This document shows, piece by piece, positions 1 through 7,748 of a DNA stretch of 23,164 nucleotides. The notes under the pieces were generated by a model, which saw only the letters and a list, made by a program, of their open reading frames with translations, was not told the DNA's origin and ran no database searches. Within the stretch, counting starts at the first letter, position 1; every line of letters begins with the position of its first letter. Both the position numbers and the translations under genes were made by a program. Origin of the DNA: Niastella sp. GTDB taxonomy: Bacteria > Bacteroidota > Bacteroidia > Chitinophagales > Chitinophagaceae. The stretch covers positions 1 to 23,164 of the forward strand of contig JAJKIL010000355.1 in the NCBI GenBank assembly GCA_021154515.1. Direction: 5' to 3'.

Positions 1-100
1 CTTCGGCGGGCGAGGCAGAAAAAATGCCGGCGATGCAAGGTCTTGATTAATTTCAAATCTCGCGAGCTATTTCACGTTTCACGGCATTGCCGATTCACGA

Positions 101-133
101 AAAAGCCCACCCTGGTTACCGGAGTGGGCTTTT
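101..133. terminator. Bidirectional intrinsic terminator
   Basis: A perfect 10-bp stem pairs AAAAGCCCAC (101-110) with GTGGGCTTTT (124-133) around a 13-nt loop. On the plus strand the stem runs into TTTTATTTG, and on the minus strand into TTTTTCG, so it can end transcription from both sides. It would serve the minus-strand NADH dehydrogenase gene (stop at 250-252) and whatever plus-strand gene lies beyond the left edge. Confidence 0.8.
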
Positions 134-147
134 ATTTGTATTACTTG

Positions 148-247
148 TTAACCCCATCAATCTATTAACTCTATCAACATGCCACTTCTTATCGAAAAGC
201 CTCACTTCAATCCCTGGTCAACTCGTCAACTGATCAACTGGTCAACC
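148..247. repeat. Short TYAAC repeat tract with an 8-bp period
   Basis: The core TCAAC occurs at 218, 226, 234 and 242, exactly 8 bp apart, so 216-247 is four tandem copies of a GRTCAACT-like octamer. A looser series of the same core (TTAAC or TCAAY at 148, 157, 165 and 174) lies just upstream with 8-9 bp spacing. The tract ends 2 bp before the stop codon of the NADH dehydrogenase gene. The function is unknown; replication slippage is a simple origin. Confidence 0.7.
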
Positions 248-249
248 TT

Positions 250-1524
250 CTACTGCACATCCTTTTTACGCGGGCGAATGATCAATCGCAAGGTAGGGTC
301 ATTTGTAATAAACGACCAGAACCAGCTAAAGGCCAGTTTCACTTTATTGCGGAAACCAATTAACGGAATAATGTGAATGAACAGCCACACCAGCCAGGCG
401 CCAAAGCCCTTAAAGAAGAATTTGGGAAGGTCGCATACGGCCTTGAATTTTGAAATAATGGCCATACTGCCCTTGTCGTTATACGCAAAGGCCTCCATAG
501 GTTTGTTGTTTAAAGCCCTGGTTAAGTTTTTTCCCAGCAGGGTTCCCTGTTGAATAGCCACCTGGGCTAACTGGGGATGGCCATTGGGAAAATTTTTATC
601 AGTTGTTTGCAAACAAATGTCGCCTATAGCAAAAATGTTTTGTGAGCCCTGCATTTTATTTACCTCATCAACCATCACCCTTCTGCCCCGGCCAATAACC
701 GCAGCCGGCAGCCCCGGTACTTCCCGGCCGATAACCCCGGAAGCCCAGATCAATACATTGGTAGGAATGGTCCTTCCGTCGCTCAGGTAAACAATATCAT
801 CACGATAATCTTTTACGGCGGTATTGTTGATCACATGCACGCCAAGCTTTTTTAATACCCTGGTAGCTTCGTTCTGGGATTTTTCACTCATGGGGCTCAG
901 CAGGGTTTTCCCTGCATCGATAAGGTAAAGGTGCGAACGCAGGTCTTTTATTTCAGGGTATTCTTTCAGGGCAATATTACGCCCCAGCTCGGCCAGCATC
1001 CCGGCCAGTTCAACACCGGTAGGCCCGCCACCGCAGATCACAATATTCAAGTGCTTTTCTTTTTCTTTAAGATCATCGGTATGTACTGCCTCTTCCATGT
1101 TAAGCAGTAAATGGTTGCGAAGGTTAAGGGCGTCATCGATGCTTTTCATGGGCAGGGAATGGGCTTTTACGCGTTCCATTCCGAAATAATTACTTTCAGT
1201 ACCCAGGGCCAGCACCAGGTAGTCGTAATTTACCACGCCGGTGTCTGTTTCAATATTGTTCTGTTCAGGATTTACCTTCAACAGGGAACCCATATGAAAC
1301 CGCAGGTTGGTTTTCTTTTGAAATAATCTTCGAAACGGATAACTGATATTGGAAGGCTCAATAAATGCGGTTGCTACCTGGTATAATAATGGAGGAAAGA
1401 AACTGTAATTATTCTTGTCTACCAGGGTAACTTGAAAGCGGCTGTCTTTACAAACATGTTTGATAAGGTTAATGCCGGCAAATCCGCCACCGACAATAAC
1501 GACTTTTTTTACTGGTTGTTCCAT
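250..1524 (-). CDS. ndh: NAD(P)/FAD-dependent oxidoreductase, type II NADH dehydrogenase
   Basis: This is a probable non-proton-pumping NADH:quinone oxidoreductase, which passes electrons from NADH to membrane quinone at the inner face of the cytoplasmic membrane. At 424 residues it has the usual family length. It has an N-terminal FAD-binding Rossmann motif GGGFAG (residues 12-17), a second nucleotide-binding motif GGGPTGVELAG (165-175) for NADH, the ASGV turn (261-264), the FAD-contacting segment IFAIGD (297-302), and the PQLAQVAIQQG segment (317-327) typical of this class. Residues about 375-405 are hydrophobic or amphipathic and probably anchor the protein to the membrane. The ATG is preceded by a purine-rich AAGAAGAA stretch. 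It stands alone on the minus strand. A related quinone oxidoreductase cannot be excluded, but the motif set fits NDH-2 well. Confidence 0.88.
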   Translation of the reverse strand: MEQPVKKVVIVGGGFAGINLIKHVCKDSRFQVTLVDKNNYSFFPPLLYQVATAFIEPSNISYPFRRLFQKKTNLRFHMGSLLKVNPEQNNIETDTGVVNYDYLVLALGTESNYFGMERVKAHSLPMKSIDDALNLRNHLLLNMEEAVHTDDLKEKEKHLNIVICGGGPTGVELAGMLAELGRNIALKEYPEIKDLRSHLYLIDAGKTLLSPMSEKSQNEATRVLKKLGVHVINNTAVKDYRDDIVYLSDGRTIPTNVLIWASGVIGREVPGLPAAVIGRGRRVMVDEVNKMQGSQNIFAIGDICLQTTDKNFPNGHPQLAQVAIQQGTLLGKNLTRALNNKPMEAFAYNDKGSMAIISKFKAVCDLPKFFFKGFGAWLVWLFIHIIPLIGFRNKVKLAFSWFWSFITNDPTLRLIIRPRKKDVQ

Positions 1525-1694
1525 AACTCATTCTTCTTATTAACATTAATAAACAATTCTGCCCCCGATTATATATGGGGCATCTAATGCCGTACTAACT
1601 TTTCAGGTTATGGCAAGTAAGAAAGCAAGAATGGAGATAGATAGACACAGCAAAGGTCGTTACTATTCTTGAAATAGCATAAAAAACCTAAAAA

Positions 1695-1706
1695 GATACT
1701 GGTATC
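1695..1706 (-). terminator. Possible weak terminator after the hybrid kinase gene
   Basis: The palindrome GATACTGGTATC lies about 10 nt beyond the kinase stop codon. On the minus strand it is followed by TTTTTAGGTTTTTT. The T-rich tail looks right, but the stem is only 4-5 bp, so the call is tentative. Confidence 0.35.
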
Positions 1707-1716
1707 ACCGCTATTT

Positions 1717-4700
1717 TCAACCAGTTATCAATTCAGCATAATCGGCCATGATCATCAGGATCACTTTATCAATGATCTTCCTGAGGGCAATGATCTGTTT
1801 TTTCAGCGCCGGGAAATCGGATTCCTCCCAATCACCCTTTTCAATTTTTTCAGCAAGGCCGCCTGCAGAGGAGATGCTAAGGTTATTGAGTGATGACTTC
1901 ATGCGATGGGCCAGGAACCGTACCTGCTTAATATCCTTTTGTTCAAAAGCCTGCTCCAGGTTGGTAATGCTGTTGTTGGTTTCGCTGATGAACACCTGCA
2001 GCATTTTAACAATGAACTTTTCATCGCCGCGGGTAATTTGTTTCAACTTACATAGATCGTACAGGGGAGTATCGGTCACCTCAGTTATTTTGGCCGGACC
2101 AAAATGTGTTTCCCTGCCAAGCCATTTTGCAATCAGGCGTATCAGGTCTTCTTCTTCAAAAGGCTTGCTTAAATAATCGTTCATGCCGGCCTGGATACAT
2201 TTTTCCATTTCGCCTTTTACTGCATTGGCTGTAAGTGCAATGATGGGGATATTTGATGCCAGCTCCTGCCGTATGTGGCGGGTGGCTTCAAGCCCATCCA
2301 TTACCGGCATTTGAATATCCATTAATACAATATCAAAACGGTTATGGCGAAGGGCGTCGAGCGCATCCATACCGTTCACCGCTTCTGAAATGGTAGCGCC
2401 ATATTGGTTCAGGACGGTTTCAGCAACCACCCGGTTCATTTCATTATCTTCTACCAATAGTATTTTCTTATCGGCCAGAATATGGGCTTCAACATGGCTG
2501 TTGTCTTTTTTAGGCAGATCGCTTTCCATACCTTTTGGAAAAGACAATTGAATGGTAACGGTAGTGCCTTCTCCCTTTTTACTTTGTACATCGATGCTGC
2601 CGTTCATCAGTTCAACCAGTTGTTTTACAATGCTCATACCAAGCCCCGTACCCCCATAGCTGCGGGCAATGCTTTCATCTTCCTGGCTGAATTTATTGAA
2701 GAGGTTTTTTAAATAGGCTTCATCCATGCCCTTGCCCGTATCGCTGATGATTATATCCAGTTCCTGTAAATCAGGTTTATTTTTATAAAGCATGCATTCT
2801 AATGAAACCCTGCCGCGTTGGGTGAATTTTATAGAATTACTAAGCAGGTTCATTAAGATCTGGTTTATCCGGTAAGGATCGCCTTTTAAAACATTGGCTA
2901 CGCCGGGATGAACCGACACTTCAAATACCAATCCTTTTTCTTCAGCTTTTAGCTTTAATACGCGGCTGGTATTGGTTGCCAGGTCGTGCATGTTGAACCC
3001 GATCTCTTCCAGTGTAACCTTGCCTGCTTCCAGTTTTGAAAAGTCGAGAATATCGTTAATGATCACCAGCAGGTTTTCTGCTGCGGTGCCAATGATCTCC
3101 AGGAACGATTGCTGCTGTTGATTGAGAATGGTTTTTTGCAATTGTTTGCTCATGCCCAGGATGGCGTTCATGGGCGTTCTTATTTCATGGCTCATGTTGG
3201 CCAGGAACAGGTCTTTGGCATGTACTGATTTTTCAGCGATCTGTTTGGCCTCTTCCAGTTGGCGTTGCAGTATTTTTTGTTCGGTAATGTCCAGGTGAAT
3301 ACCAATAGAACCGATGTGTTGTTGTTTGTCGTTATATAAAGGAGCGCCGGAAACCAGCCACCAGTGGCTATCGTTGTTTTTGGTATTAACGTTCATTTCA
3401 TATGCATCGGACAAACCGGTATGGCGCAGGTTGTTCTTGTTAGCTACCATCTCTTTGTTCTCCTCCCTCACAAAAAGGTCCGATGCGTTTTTGCCGATCA
3501 GTTCATGTTCTTCATACACGCTCATTAAGCAAAAGCATTGGTTCACATGGCGGATGTTTTGGTCAAGATCAACCTCAATGAGGCCCAGGTTCATATTGGC
3601 GATAATGCTCCGGTACTTTTCTTCCTGGCGCTTCAATTTTATTTCCGATCTTTTTCTTTCGGTGATATCGTTGTACGTCCATAAGTGACCGCGGTATACA
3701 TCATCGATAAATAACGGGATATAATTTCTTTCCAGCACGCGGCCATCCGCCATTTTTACTTCCTCATTGTTTACAGGCTTGCGGCTTTTTAAATGCCGGG
3801 CGGTATTGGTTAAGAATTCAAGCGGATGTTTAAATAACGTGGTACTGCTTTCGTACAGGTCGGTGCATTCAATGCCAACCAATGTTTCGGGTGAACCGGG
3901 ATATGAAAAGAAATCGGTAAATTTTTTATTGGTCAGCACCACTACGCCTTTCTCATCTTCAAGCAATACGCCGGTTTGTAAGTTAATGAGCAGGTGGCTA
4001 AGGCGGTTGGCAGTGGCTGTCAATTCGCCCTGAATGTTTTTATAGTTTTGAATATCCGTGAGGGTGCCAATGATGGTAAGGGGTTTTCCATTTTTTGATT
4101 TACTGATAACCCCGCCGCGGTTAAGTATCCACCGGGTTGACCCGTCTTTAAGTTTTACCCGGTATTCAACACAATGTTTGGAGATCTCTCCGTTCATGTA
4201 TTTCTGAAAGGCTTCTATGGCAATAGGGCGGTCTTCTTCCACGATGGTTTGCCACCAGACCAGGTTTTCATTTCCTTCATAAACATTACGGTCAAGGTCG
4301 AGGATCGATTTTTCATTGACGGCAAAGGTCATGGTACGGGAAGGAAAATGGTATTCCCAAACGTTGTCGTCGATGGTTTGCAATGCGAGGCGCAACCTTT
4401 TTTCAGATTGTTGCAGCAGGATATCGGCCTTTTTCTTTTCCTGCAGCTCATGCTCCAGGTAATTGATAATATCCGTGAGGTCGTCGGTTTCGCTATAATT
4501 CAGGTCATCGCTGACCTTGAATTTATTGATGGTTTCTTTTAGATGCTGAATGGAAGCATGCTTAAGTTTGGCTTCTATTTTTAATTGCTCGTTTATTTTG
4601 ATGTATTCGTCTTCACTGCAGGCGAACGCATGATTAAACAGCTTGCGGTCCCGTTCGTATTCTTCATACGAATCGTTCACCGCCTGAATAAAACGGTTCA

Positions 4701-4773
4701 GGTGCTCCTGCAAAAAATAATCTTCAGGAAGGTATTTTTTTATTTGCCGTTCAAGAAGTTTATTGAAACTCAT
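1717..4773 (-). CDS. Soluble PAS-domain hybrid sensor histidine kinase with receiver and Hpt domains
   Basis: This is a cytoplasmic phosphorelay kinase of 1018 residues with no membrane segment. In order: an N-terminal helical, probably coiled-coil region (1-125); three PAS-like sensor modules (about 127-250, 260-380 and 385-505, the first two ending in PAC-like GTLTDI and TYNDITERK); a HisKA domain with H-box MSHEIRTP and phospho-acceptor His529; a HATPase with N-box around 637-650, DTGKGM (678-683) and GGTGLG (707-712); a receiver domain with acidic pair E775/D776, phospho-Asp819 and Lys870; and an Hpt domain with AHRMKSS and His956. The frame could open 7 codons earlier at a TTG overlapping the upstream FIST gene. 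I chose the ATG at 4771-4773, which leaves a 7-nt gap after the FIST stop. The receiver and Hpt suggest multistep phosphotransfer to a response regulator not encoded here. Confidence 0.92.
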   Translation of the reverse strand: MSFNKLLERQIKKYLPEDYFLQEHLNRFIQAVNDSYEEYERDRKLFNHAFACSEDEYIKINEQLKIEAKLKHASIQHLKETINKFKVSDDLNYSETDDLTDIINYLEHELQEKKKADILLQQSEKRLRLALQTIDDNVWEYHFPSRTMTFAVNEKSILDLDRNVYEGNENLVWWQTIVEEDRPIAIEAFQKYMNGEISKHCVEYRVKLKDGSTRWILNRGGVISKSKNGKPLTIIGTLTDIQNYKNIQGELTATANRLSHLLINLQTGVLLEDEKGVVVLTNKKFTDFFSYPGSPETLVGIECTDLYESSTTLFKHPLEFLTNTARHLKSRKPVNNEEVKMADGRVLERNYIPLFIDDVYRGHLWTYNDITERKRSEIKLKRQEEKYRSIIANMNLGLIEVDLDQNIRHVNQCFCLMSVYEEHELIGKNASDLFVREENKEMVANKNNLRHTGLSDAYEMNVNTKNNDSHWWLVSGAPLYNDKQQHIGSIGIHLDITEQKILQRQLEEAKQIAEKSVHAKDLFLANMSHEIRTPMNAILGMSKQLQKTILNQQQQSFLEIIGTAAENLLVIINDILDFSKLEAGKVTLEEIGFNMHDLATNTSRVLKLKAEEKGLVFEVSVHPGVANVLKGDPYRINQILMNLLSNSIKFTQRGRVSLECMLYKNKPDLQELDIIISDTGKGMDEAYLKNLFNKFSQEDESIARSYGGTGLGMSIVKQLVELMNGSIDVQSKKGEGTTVTIQLSFPKGMESDLPKKDNSHVEAHILADKKILLVEDNEMNRVVAETVLNQYGATISEAVNGMDALDALRHNRFDIVLMDIQMPVMDGLEATRHIRQELASNIPIIALTANAVKGEMEKCIQAGMNDYLSKPFEEEDLIRLIAKWLGRETHFGPAKITEVTDTPLYDLCKLKQITRGDEKFIVKMLQVFISETNNSITNLEQAFEQKDIKQVRFLAHRMKSSLNNLSISSAGGLAEKIEKGDWEESDFPALKKQIIALRKIIDKVILMIMADYAELITG

Positions 4774-4780
4774 ATCGCAA

Positions 4781-5920
4781 TTATATCTCGTCAAAGGTTG
4801 TAATGGTCATTGTTTGATTATGCAATTCACATTTTGCATGATCATTAAAAGGTGAAATTTCACCGTAAGAATAAAAGCCGGTGAGTAAGGTTTGGTTACC
4901 AAACGTATCGGCAACAGCCTCTACCTCTTCTTCGGTGCGTTTGCCTAAAATGACTTTGCGGCCCACACAACTGATTAATAAGGCCAGTTGCGGCGCGGCA
5001 GGTAATTTTTGAAAAGCCTGGCCGGCCGCGTGGGTAGCCGCATCAACCAGTTTATCAAAATTTGCTTTCATGAACCGTACTTTCGAGCCATTGGGAACAT
5101 CGCCGGCAAATACCATGCTGCCGGTTTCCTGGTCAATGGAAAGAATGGTGCGCACAATAGGAACGTCATCTTCATTTACTTTAACCCCCAGCGGGAACAG
5201 CAGGGCCGATCCCGGTAATTCATCGGCATAAGGGCCCAGATAGGTTTTGTACAGGTCAAGCGCTTTTTGTCCTTCTATTTCAAACAATTGGTTAGCTACA
5301 GATTTGGTAACGGTTCGCTCAGGACCAAAAATTTCCCAGCCACCCATGGAGGCATGAGAAACCACAAAGTGCTGACCATAAAACGGAATGGCTACGATAT
5401 TACCGCTTGAGGGTTTTTCATTCAGTCCTACCACGGTTGATTGAAAATTGGTGCCATCGCCTGCGAGGCCACCGGTAACCGGTACCCGGTCATTAACCAG
5501 CTCGTTGATACCCCGAACCAGCTCGCTGCCATTTACATTACTGCCATCAGAAATAATCAGGATGTAAGAAAGGCTGGTAAAATTGATCAGTCGGATCAAT
5601 GCCTTGCCTGCTTCATAACTGTTATCGTAGTCCCGGATGTTTACTGTAACAGGTTGAATAGAAGTTTTTTCCAGTTCAATAGCCGCAATGGAAACAGAAT
5701 TATCATTTACCCGGTTGTTGATGATTTCACCAGCAGTGGAGCATAGAACAATATGCGCTTCGGGAAAGGTTGACTTCAACTTATCATATACTGGCTGAGA
5801 GGAAATCATTTCCTTGCCGCCAAAACCCAGTACCAGCTGCGATTTAGCAAGGTTGGCCCGGGAGGTTTCATTTTGCGTTTCCAGCTTATTGTCGTTGTAT
5901 AACAGCAGGGTGGTTTGCAT
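4781..5920 (-). CDS. FIST N/C-domain sensory protein
   Basis: This is a soluble 379-residue protein of the FIST family (F-box and intracellular signal transduction). The family is proposed to sense small ligands and often sits beside or inside signalling proteins. Residues about 27-215 match the FIST N region, with the GFGGKE, CSTAGEI and VTGGLAGDG segments visible. Residues about 220-365 match FIST C, ending with the family hallmark GFYSYGEISP (348-357). There is no signal peptide or membrane helix. Its stop lies 7 nt before the ATG of the hybrid histidine kinase on the same strand, so the two are almost certainly co-transcribed, and FIST probably feeds ligand information to the kinase. The ATG at 5918-5920 has no strong Shine-Dalgarno sequence. 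The ligand is unknown. The family call is firm; the partnership is inferred from spacing. Confidence 0.88.
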   Translation of the reverse strand: MQTTLLLYNDNKLETQNETSRANLAKSQLVLGFGGKEMISSQPVYDKLKSTFPEAHIVLCSTAGEIINNRVNDNSVSIAAIELEKTSIQPVTVNIRDYDNSYEAGKALIRLINFTSLSYILIISDGSNVNGSELVRGINELVNDRVPVTGGLAGDGTNFQSTVVGLNEKPSSGNIVAIPFYGQHFVVSHASMGGWEIFGPERTVTKSVANQLFEIEGQKALDLYKTYLGPYADELPGSALLFPLGVKVNEDDVPIVRTILSIDQETGSMVFAGDVPNGSKVRFMKANFDKLVDAATHAAGQAFQKLPAAPQLALLISCVGRKVILGKRTEEEVEAVADTFGNQTLLTGFYSYGEISPFNDHAKCELHNQTMTITTFDEI

Positions 5921-6259
5921 ATGGGAAAGCGTTTATGGTTAAAGTACTCATTCAATTACGTTGGTTAGTGATTAGTATATGTGAGAACAATAGAAATTGC
6001 CCACTCAAAAAAACGAAAGTTGAAACATTTTATTTAAGGGCAAATGTGGAGGGTATGGGTAAACTCTTATTTAATTTAGCACAAATTTTTAATACAGCAA
6101 CTTTGTTATTTTGCTAATTTATCCTGAAATGGCCGTTTAGCGCGGGTTTCACCGCATAACCGTTATATTATTGACTTAAGTCAATAAGGGTATAGGTCTG
6201 GGTTATAGTTTAAAGGAGTGAAAATATTATGCCCGAAGAAATAAAGTCTGTAGGCGAGA
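5921..6259. other. Intergenic region between FIST and patatin genes
   Basis: These 339 bases are AT-rich and hold no convincing gene. The 60-codon plus-strand frame at 5935-6117 has low-complexity composition and no domain, so I leave it out. The region should contain the promoter of the FIST-kinase operon on the minus strand. The nearest match to the Bacteroidota -7 consensus is CACATTTG (complement of 6041-6048), with one mismatch and no clear -33 partner. A perfect 20-bp palindrome sits at 6168-6187. At the patatin end, AGTCT/AGACT (6245-6261) makes a 5-bp stem followed on the minus strand by TTATTTCTTC, a weak possible terminator. Confidence 0.5.
6168..6187. promoter_or_regulatory. Perfect 20-bp palindrome, possible operator
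   Basis: The half-site TTATTGACTT is followed directly by its exact reverse complement with no spacer. It lies about 250 bp upstream of the FIST start and about 70 bp beyond the patatin stop. The zero-length spacer and AT-rich stem fit a dimeric protein-binding site better than an intrinsic terminator. The bound factor is unknown. Confidence 0.4.
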
Positions 6260-7024
6260 CTAAGGGTTTTGTTGTAGGAGGTGTAACAATTGATCTTTGT
6301 GCTTTATTGCAGCGTTATAGCCGGCTTCATAGATTTGATCGGCTTTATTTACATCGAACATGCCAAATTCGTGCAGATCGGGTTCCAGGAAAAGGTCGAG
6401 CCGTTCCGTTTTACTGTAAACAACCGGAGCGATGGCCATGTGAAAGCATTTTTCAATCATATTCATTTTTCCGATGCGTTTGCCATTACCCAGGCCTTTG
6501 GGAATTTTATTTACATAACAGCCAATGAGCACATCGCAGTTATTTTCGAGCGGTTCAACGGGAAAGTTGTTTAAGAGGCCGCCATCAACCAGTATATGGT
6601 CGTCAATTTTTACCGGTTCAAAAATTACCGGCACCGAAGCGGAGGCTATCACCGCTTCAATAAGTTGGCCTTTAGAAAATGTAACGGTTTCGTTGTTGGC
6701 AAAATCGGTAGCGGTGATGTAGAGTTTTTTATGCAGGCTTTCGAAGGAGTTGTCGGGGATCAGGGTTTGCAAAGCCTTGCGCAGCACTTTCATGGAAAAA
6801 AGACCGTCTTTATTCACCAAAAAGCTCGACCAGCCGAAATAGGAGTTCTTTTTCAGAAGGTCGGGAGAATGGCCGGCGGCATACAGGGCGCCAACGATAG
6901 CGCCGGCGCTTACGCCGGAAATAGCATAGGGTTGAATTTGTAATTCTTCCAGCACTTGTAACAAACCCAAATGGGCAAATCCTCTAACGCCGCCACCACT
7001 TAAAACGATACCTGTTTTTACCAT
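6260..7024 (-). CDS. Patatin-like phospholipase family protein
   Basis: This is a probable cytoplasmic serine lipid acyl hydrolase of 254 residues, in the RssA/YchK-like bacterial patatin group. The Ser-Asp dyad and oxyanion hole are complete: glycine-rich GGGVRG at 10-15, nucleophile elbow GVSAG with Ser39, and the DGG motif with Asp147. A proline/aspartate-rich segment and an aromatic C-terminal part follow. There is no signal peptide, so it acts inside the cell, probably on membrane phospholipids or their breakdown products; the substrate is not evident. It starts at ATG 7022-7024 and is separated from the upstream exonuclease gene by 109 bp on the same strand, so the two may or may not be co-transcribed. 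No clear promoter was found in the gap. Confidence 0.88.
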   Translation of the reverse strand: MVKTGIVLSGGGVRGFAHLGLLQVLEELQIQPYAISGVSAGAIVGALYAAGHSPDLLKKNSYFGWSSFLVNKDGLFSMKVLRKALQTLIPDNSFESLHKKLYITATDFANNETVTFSKGQLIEAVIASASVPVIFEPVKIDDHILVDGGLLNNFPVEPLENNCDVLIGCYVNKIPKGLGNGKRIGKMNMIEKCFHMAIAPVVYSKTERLDLFLEPDLHEFGMFDVNKADQIYEAGYNAAIKHKDQLLHLLQQNP

Positions 7025-7133
7025 CGAATGCTTTATTTACGATCAGGCGCCAATGTAGATGCTTTTATCAGGAAAAGCAAGAGCGGAAAACATTTACAGG
7101 GAGAATTCAGAAAAAACAAATAAAGACATCGCC

Positions 7134-7652
7134 TCAAAACTTAATCTTCAACCCATACTCTTTTTTCAACGTCAATAATGCCTCTGCATTTCCTTTGGCA
7201 TCATCAACAGGGTGATGGGTATGTTTTGTTTTGCGCAGGTGTTTAAAATTCTGGAAGGTGTCTTTTACCAGTCCTTTGTACATACTACCCAGGTTCTGGG
7301 AACTAAAGCCAAACGGATTGGCCTTGGTAAAATGATGAAAATACCAGCAGATAAACATCCAGTCGAAACCATTATTATCGCTGATGAAAACCGGTCTGTC
7401 TTTAGCCACGATCTTGATCCAGGCAGCGAAGTTTGTCATCACCGTTTGGGGATCATCAAATGCCAGTGTTTCTTGTCTGGTGAATCCGGAAACAGCCAAT
7501 GCCTCCGGGATATATTGTTCAGAGATGGGTTTCAATTGTCCATAAAACGTTTTATCCAACTGTTCATCAACCAGCACAGCGCCAAATGAGATCATGGAGT
7601 AATCACCAGGTATGGGGCCATCCGTTTCTACATCCACCATTATATAGGCCAT
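7134..7652 (-). CDS. DEDDh-family 3'-5' exonuclease
   Basis: This is a stand-alone 172-residue exonuclease of the DnaQ/RNase T superfamily, which uses two metal ions to remove nucleotides from a 3' end. The metal ligands are all present: Exo I D7-V-E9 with Asp11 following, Exo II NGFD with Asp97, and Exo III HHPVDDA with His146 and Asp151. It lacks the polymerase- or helicase-linked domains found in larger relatives and covers just the nuclease fold. It could be an RNA-processing enzyme like oligoribonuclease or RNase T, or a DNA proofreading-type nuclease; the sequence does not decide. It is transcribed divergently from the polysaccharide deacetylase gene across 96 bp. Confidence 0.85.
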   Translation of the reverse strand: MAYIMVDVETDGPIPGDYSMISFGAVLVDEQLDKTFYGQLKPISEQYIPEALAVSGFTRQETLAFDDPQTVMTNFAAWIKIVAKDRPVFISDNNGFDWMFICWYFHHFTKANPFGFSSQNLGSMYKGLVKDTFQNFKHLRKTKHTHHPVDDAKGNAEALLTLKKEYGLKIKF

Positions 7653-7700
7653 ATAATTTGTTTTAATCTGCTGCGGCCAAAATAATAAAATTGGTGCATA

Positions 7701-7728
7701 TTGCTAATTAACCGTTTCATTAATTTTG
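7701..7728 (+). promoter_or_regulatory. Bacteroidota-type promoter for the deacetylase gene
   Basis: A -33-like TTG (7701-7703) and a perfect TAnnTTTG -7 element, TAATTTTG (7721-7728, followed by C), are 17 nt apart. This matches the promoter form used by the primary sigma factor of Bacteroidota. Transcription would begin near 7735, giving a leader of about 14 nt to the ATG at 7749. It also rules out the in-frame TTG at 7701 as the start codon. Confidence 0.65.
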
Positions 7729-7748
7729 CCATTATAATCAAATGCCAT

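Larger units (their letters stand above)
1..249. other. Left-edge intergenic stretch with terminator and repeats
   Basis: This stretch holds no gene that can be defined inside the window. One plus-strand frame from the left edge stays open until a TAA at 48-50 and would encode the tail SAGEAEKMPAMQGLD. That could be the C-terminus of a gene lying mostly outside the window, and the terminator hairpin about 50 nt further on fits the idea, but 15 codons are too few to be sure. The rest holds the hairpin at 101-133 and two tracts of short TYAAC repeats. The 65-codon plus-strand frame from 179 starts in the repeats and runs antisense into the NADH dehydrogenase gene, so I do not treat it as a gene. 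Confidence 0.5.

Noticed and set aside
216..247. Regularly spaced TCAAC repeats as a CRISPR array
   Set aside because: The period is 8 bp with 3-bp spacers, far too short for CRISPR, and no cas genes are present.
4774..4794. TTG start of the hybrid kinase overlapping the FIST gene
   Set aside because: The ATG 7 codons later gives a normal non-overlapping operon gap, and the extra residues look unlike a conserved N-terminus.
5935..6117. 60-codon plus-strand reading frame as a small gene
   Set aside because: No ribosome-binding site, promoter or domain; biased AT-rich composition; it lies in the presumed control region of the FIST operon.
7701..7748. N-terminal extension of the deacetylase from TTG 7701
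   Set aside because: It would place the promoter inside the coding region and put 16 extra residues before a normal signal peptide.
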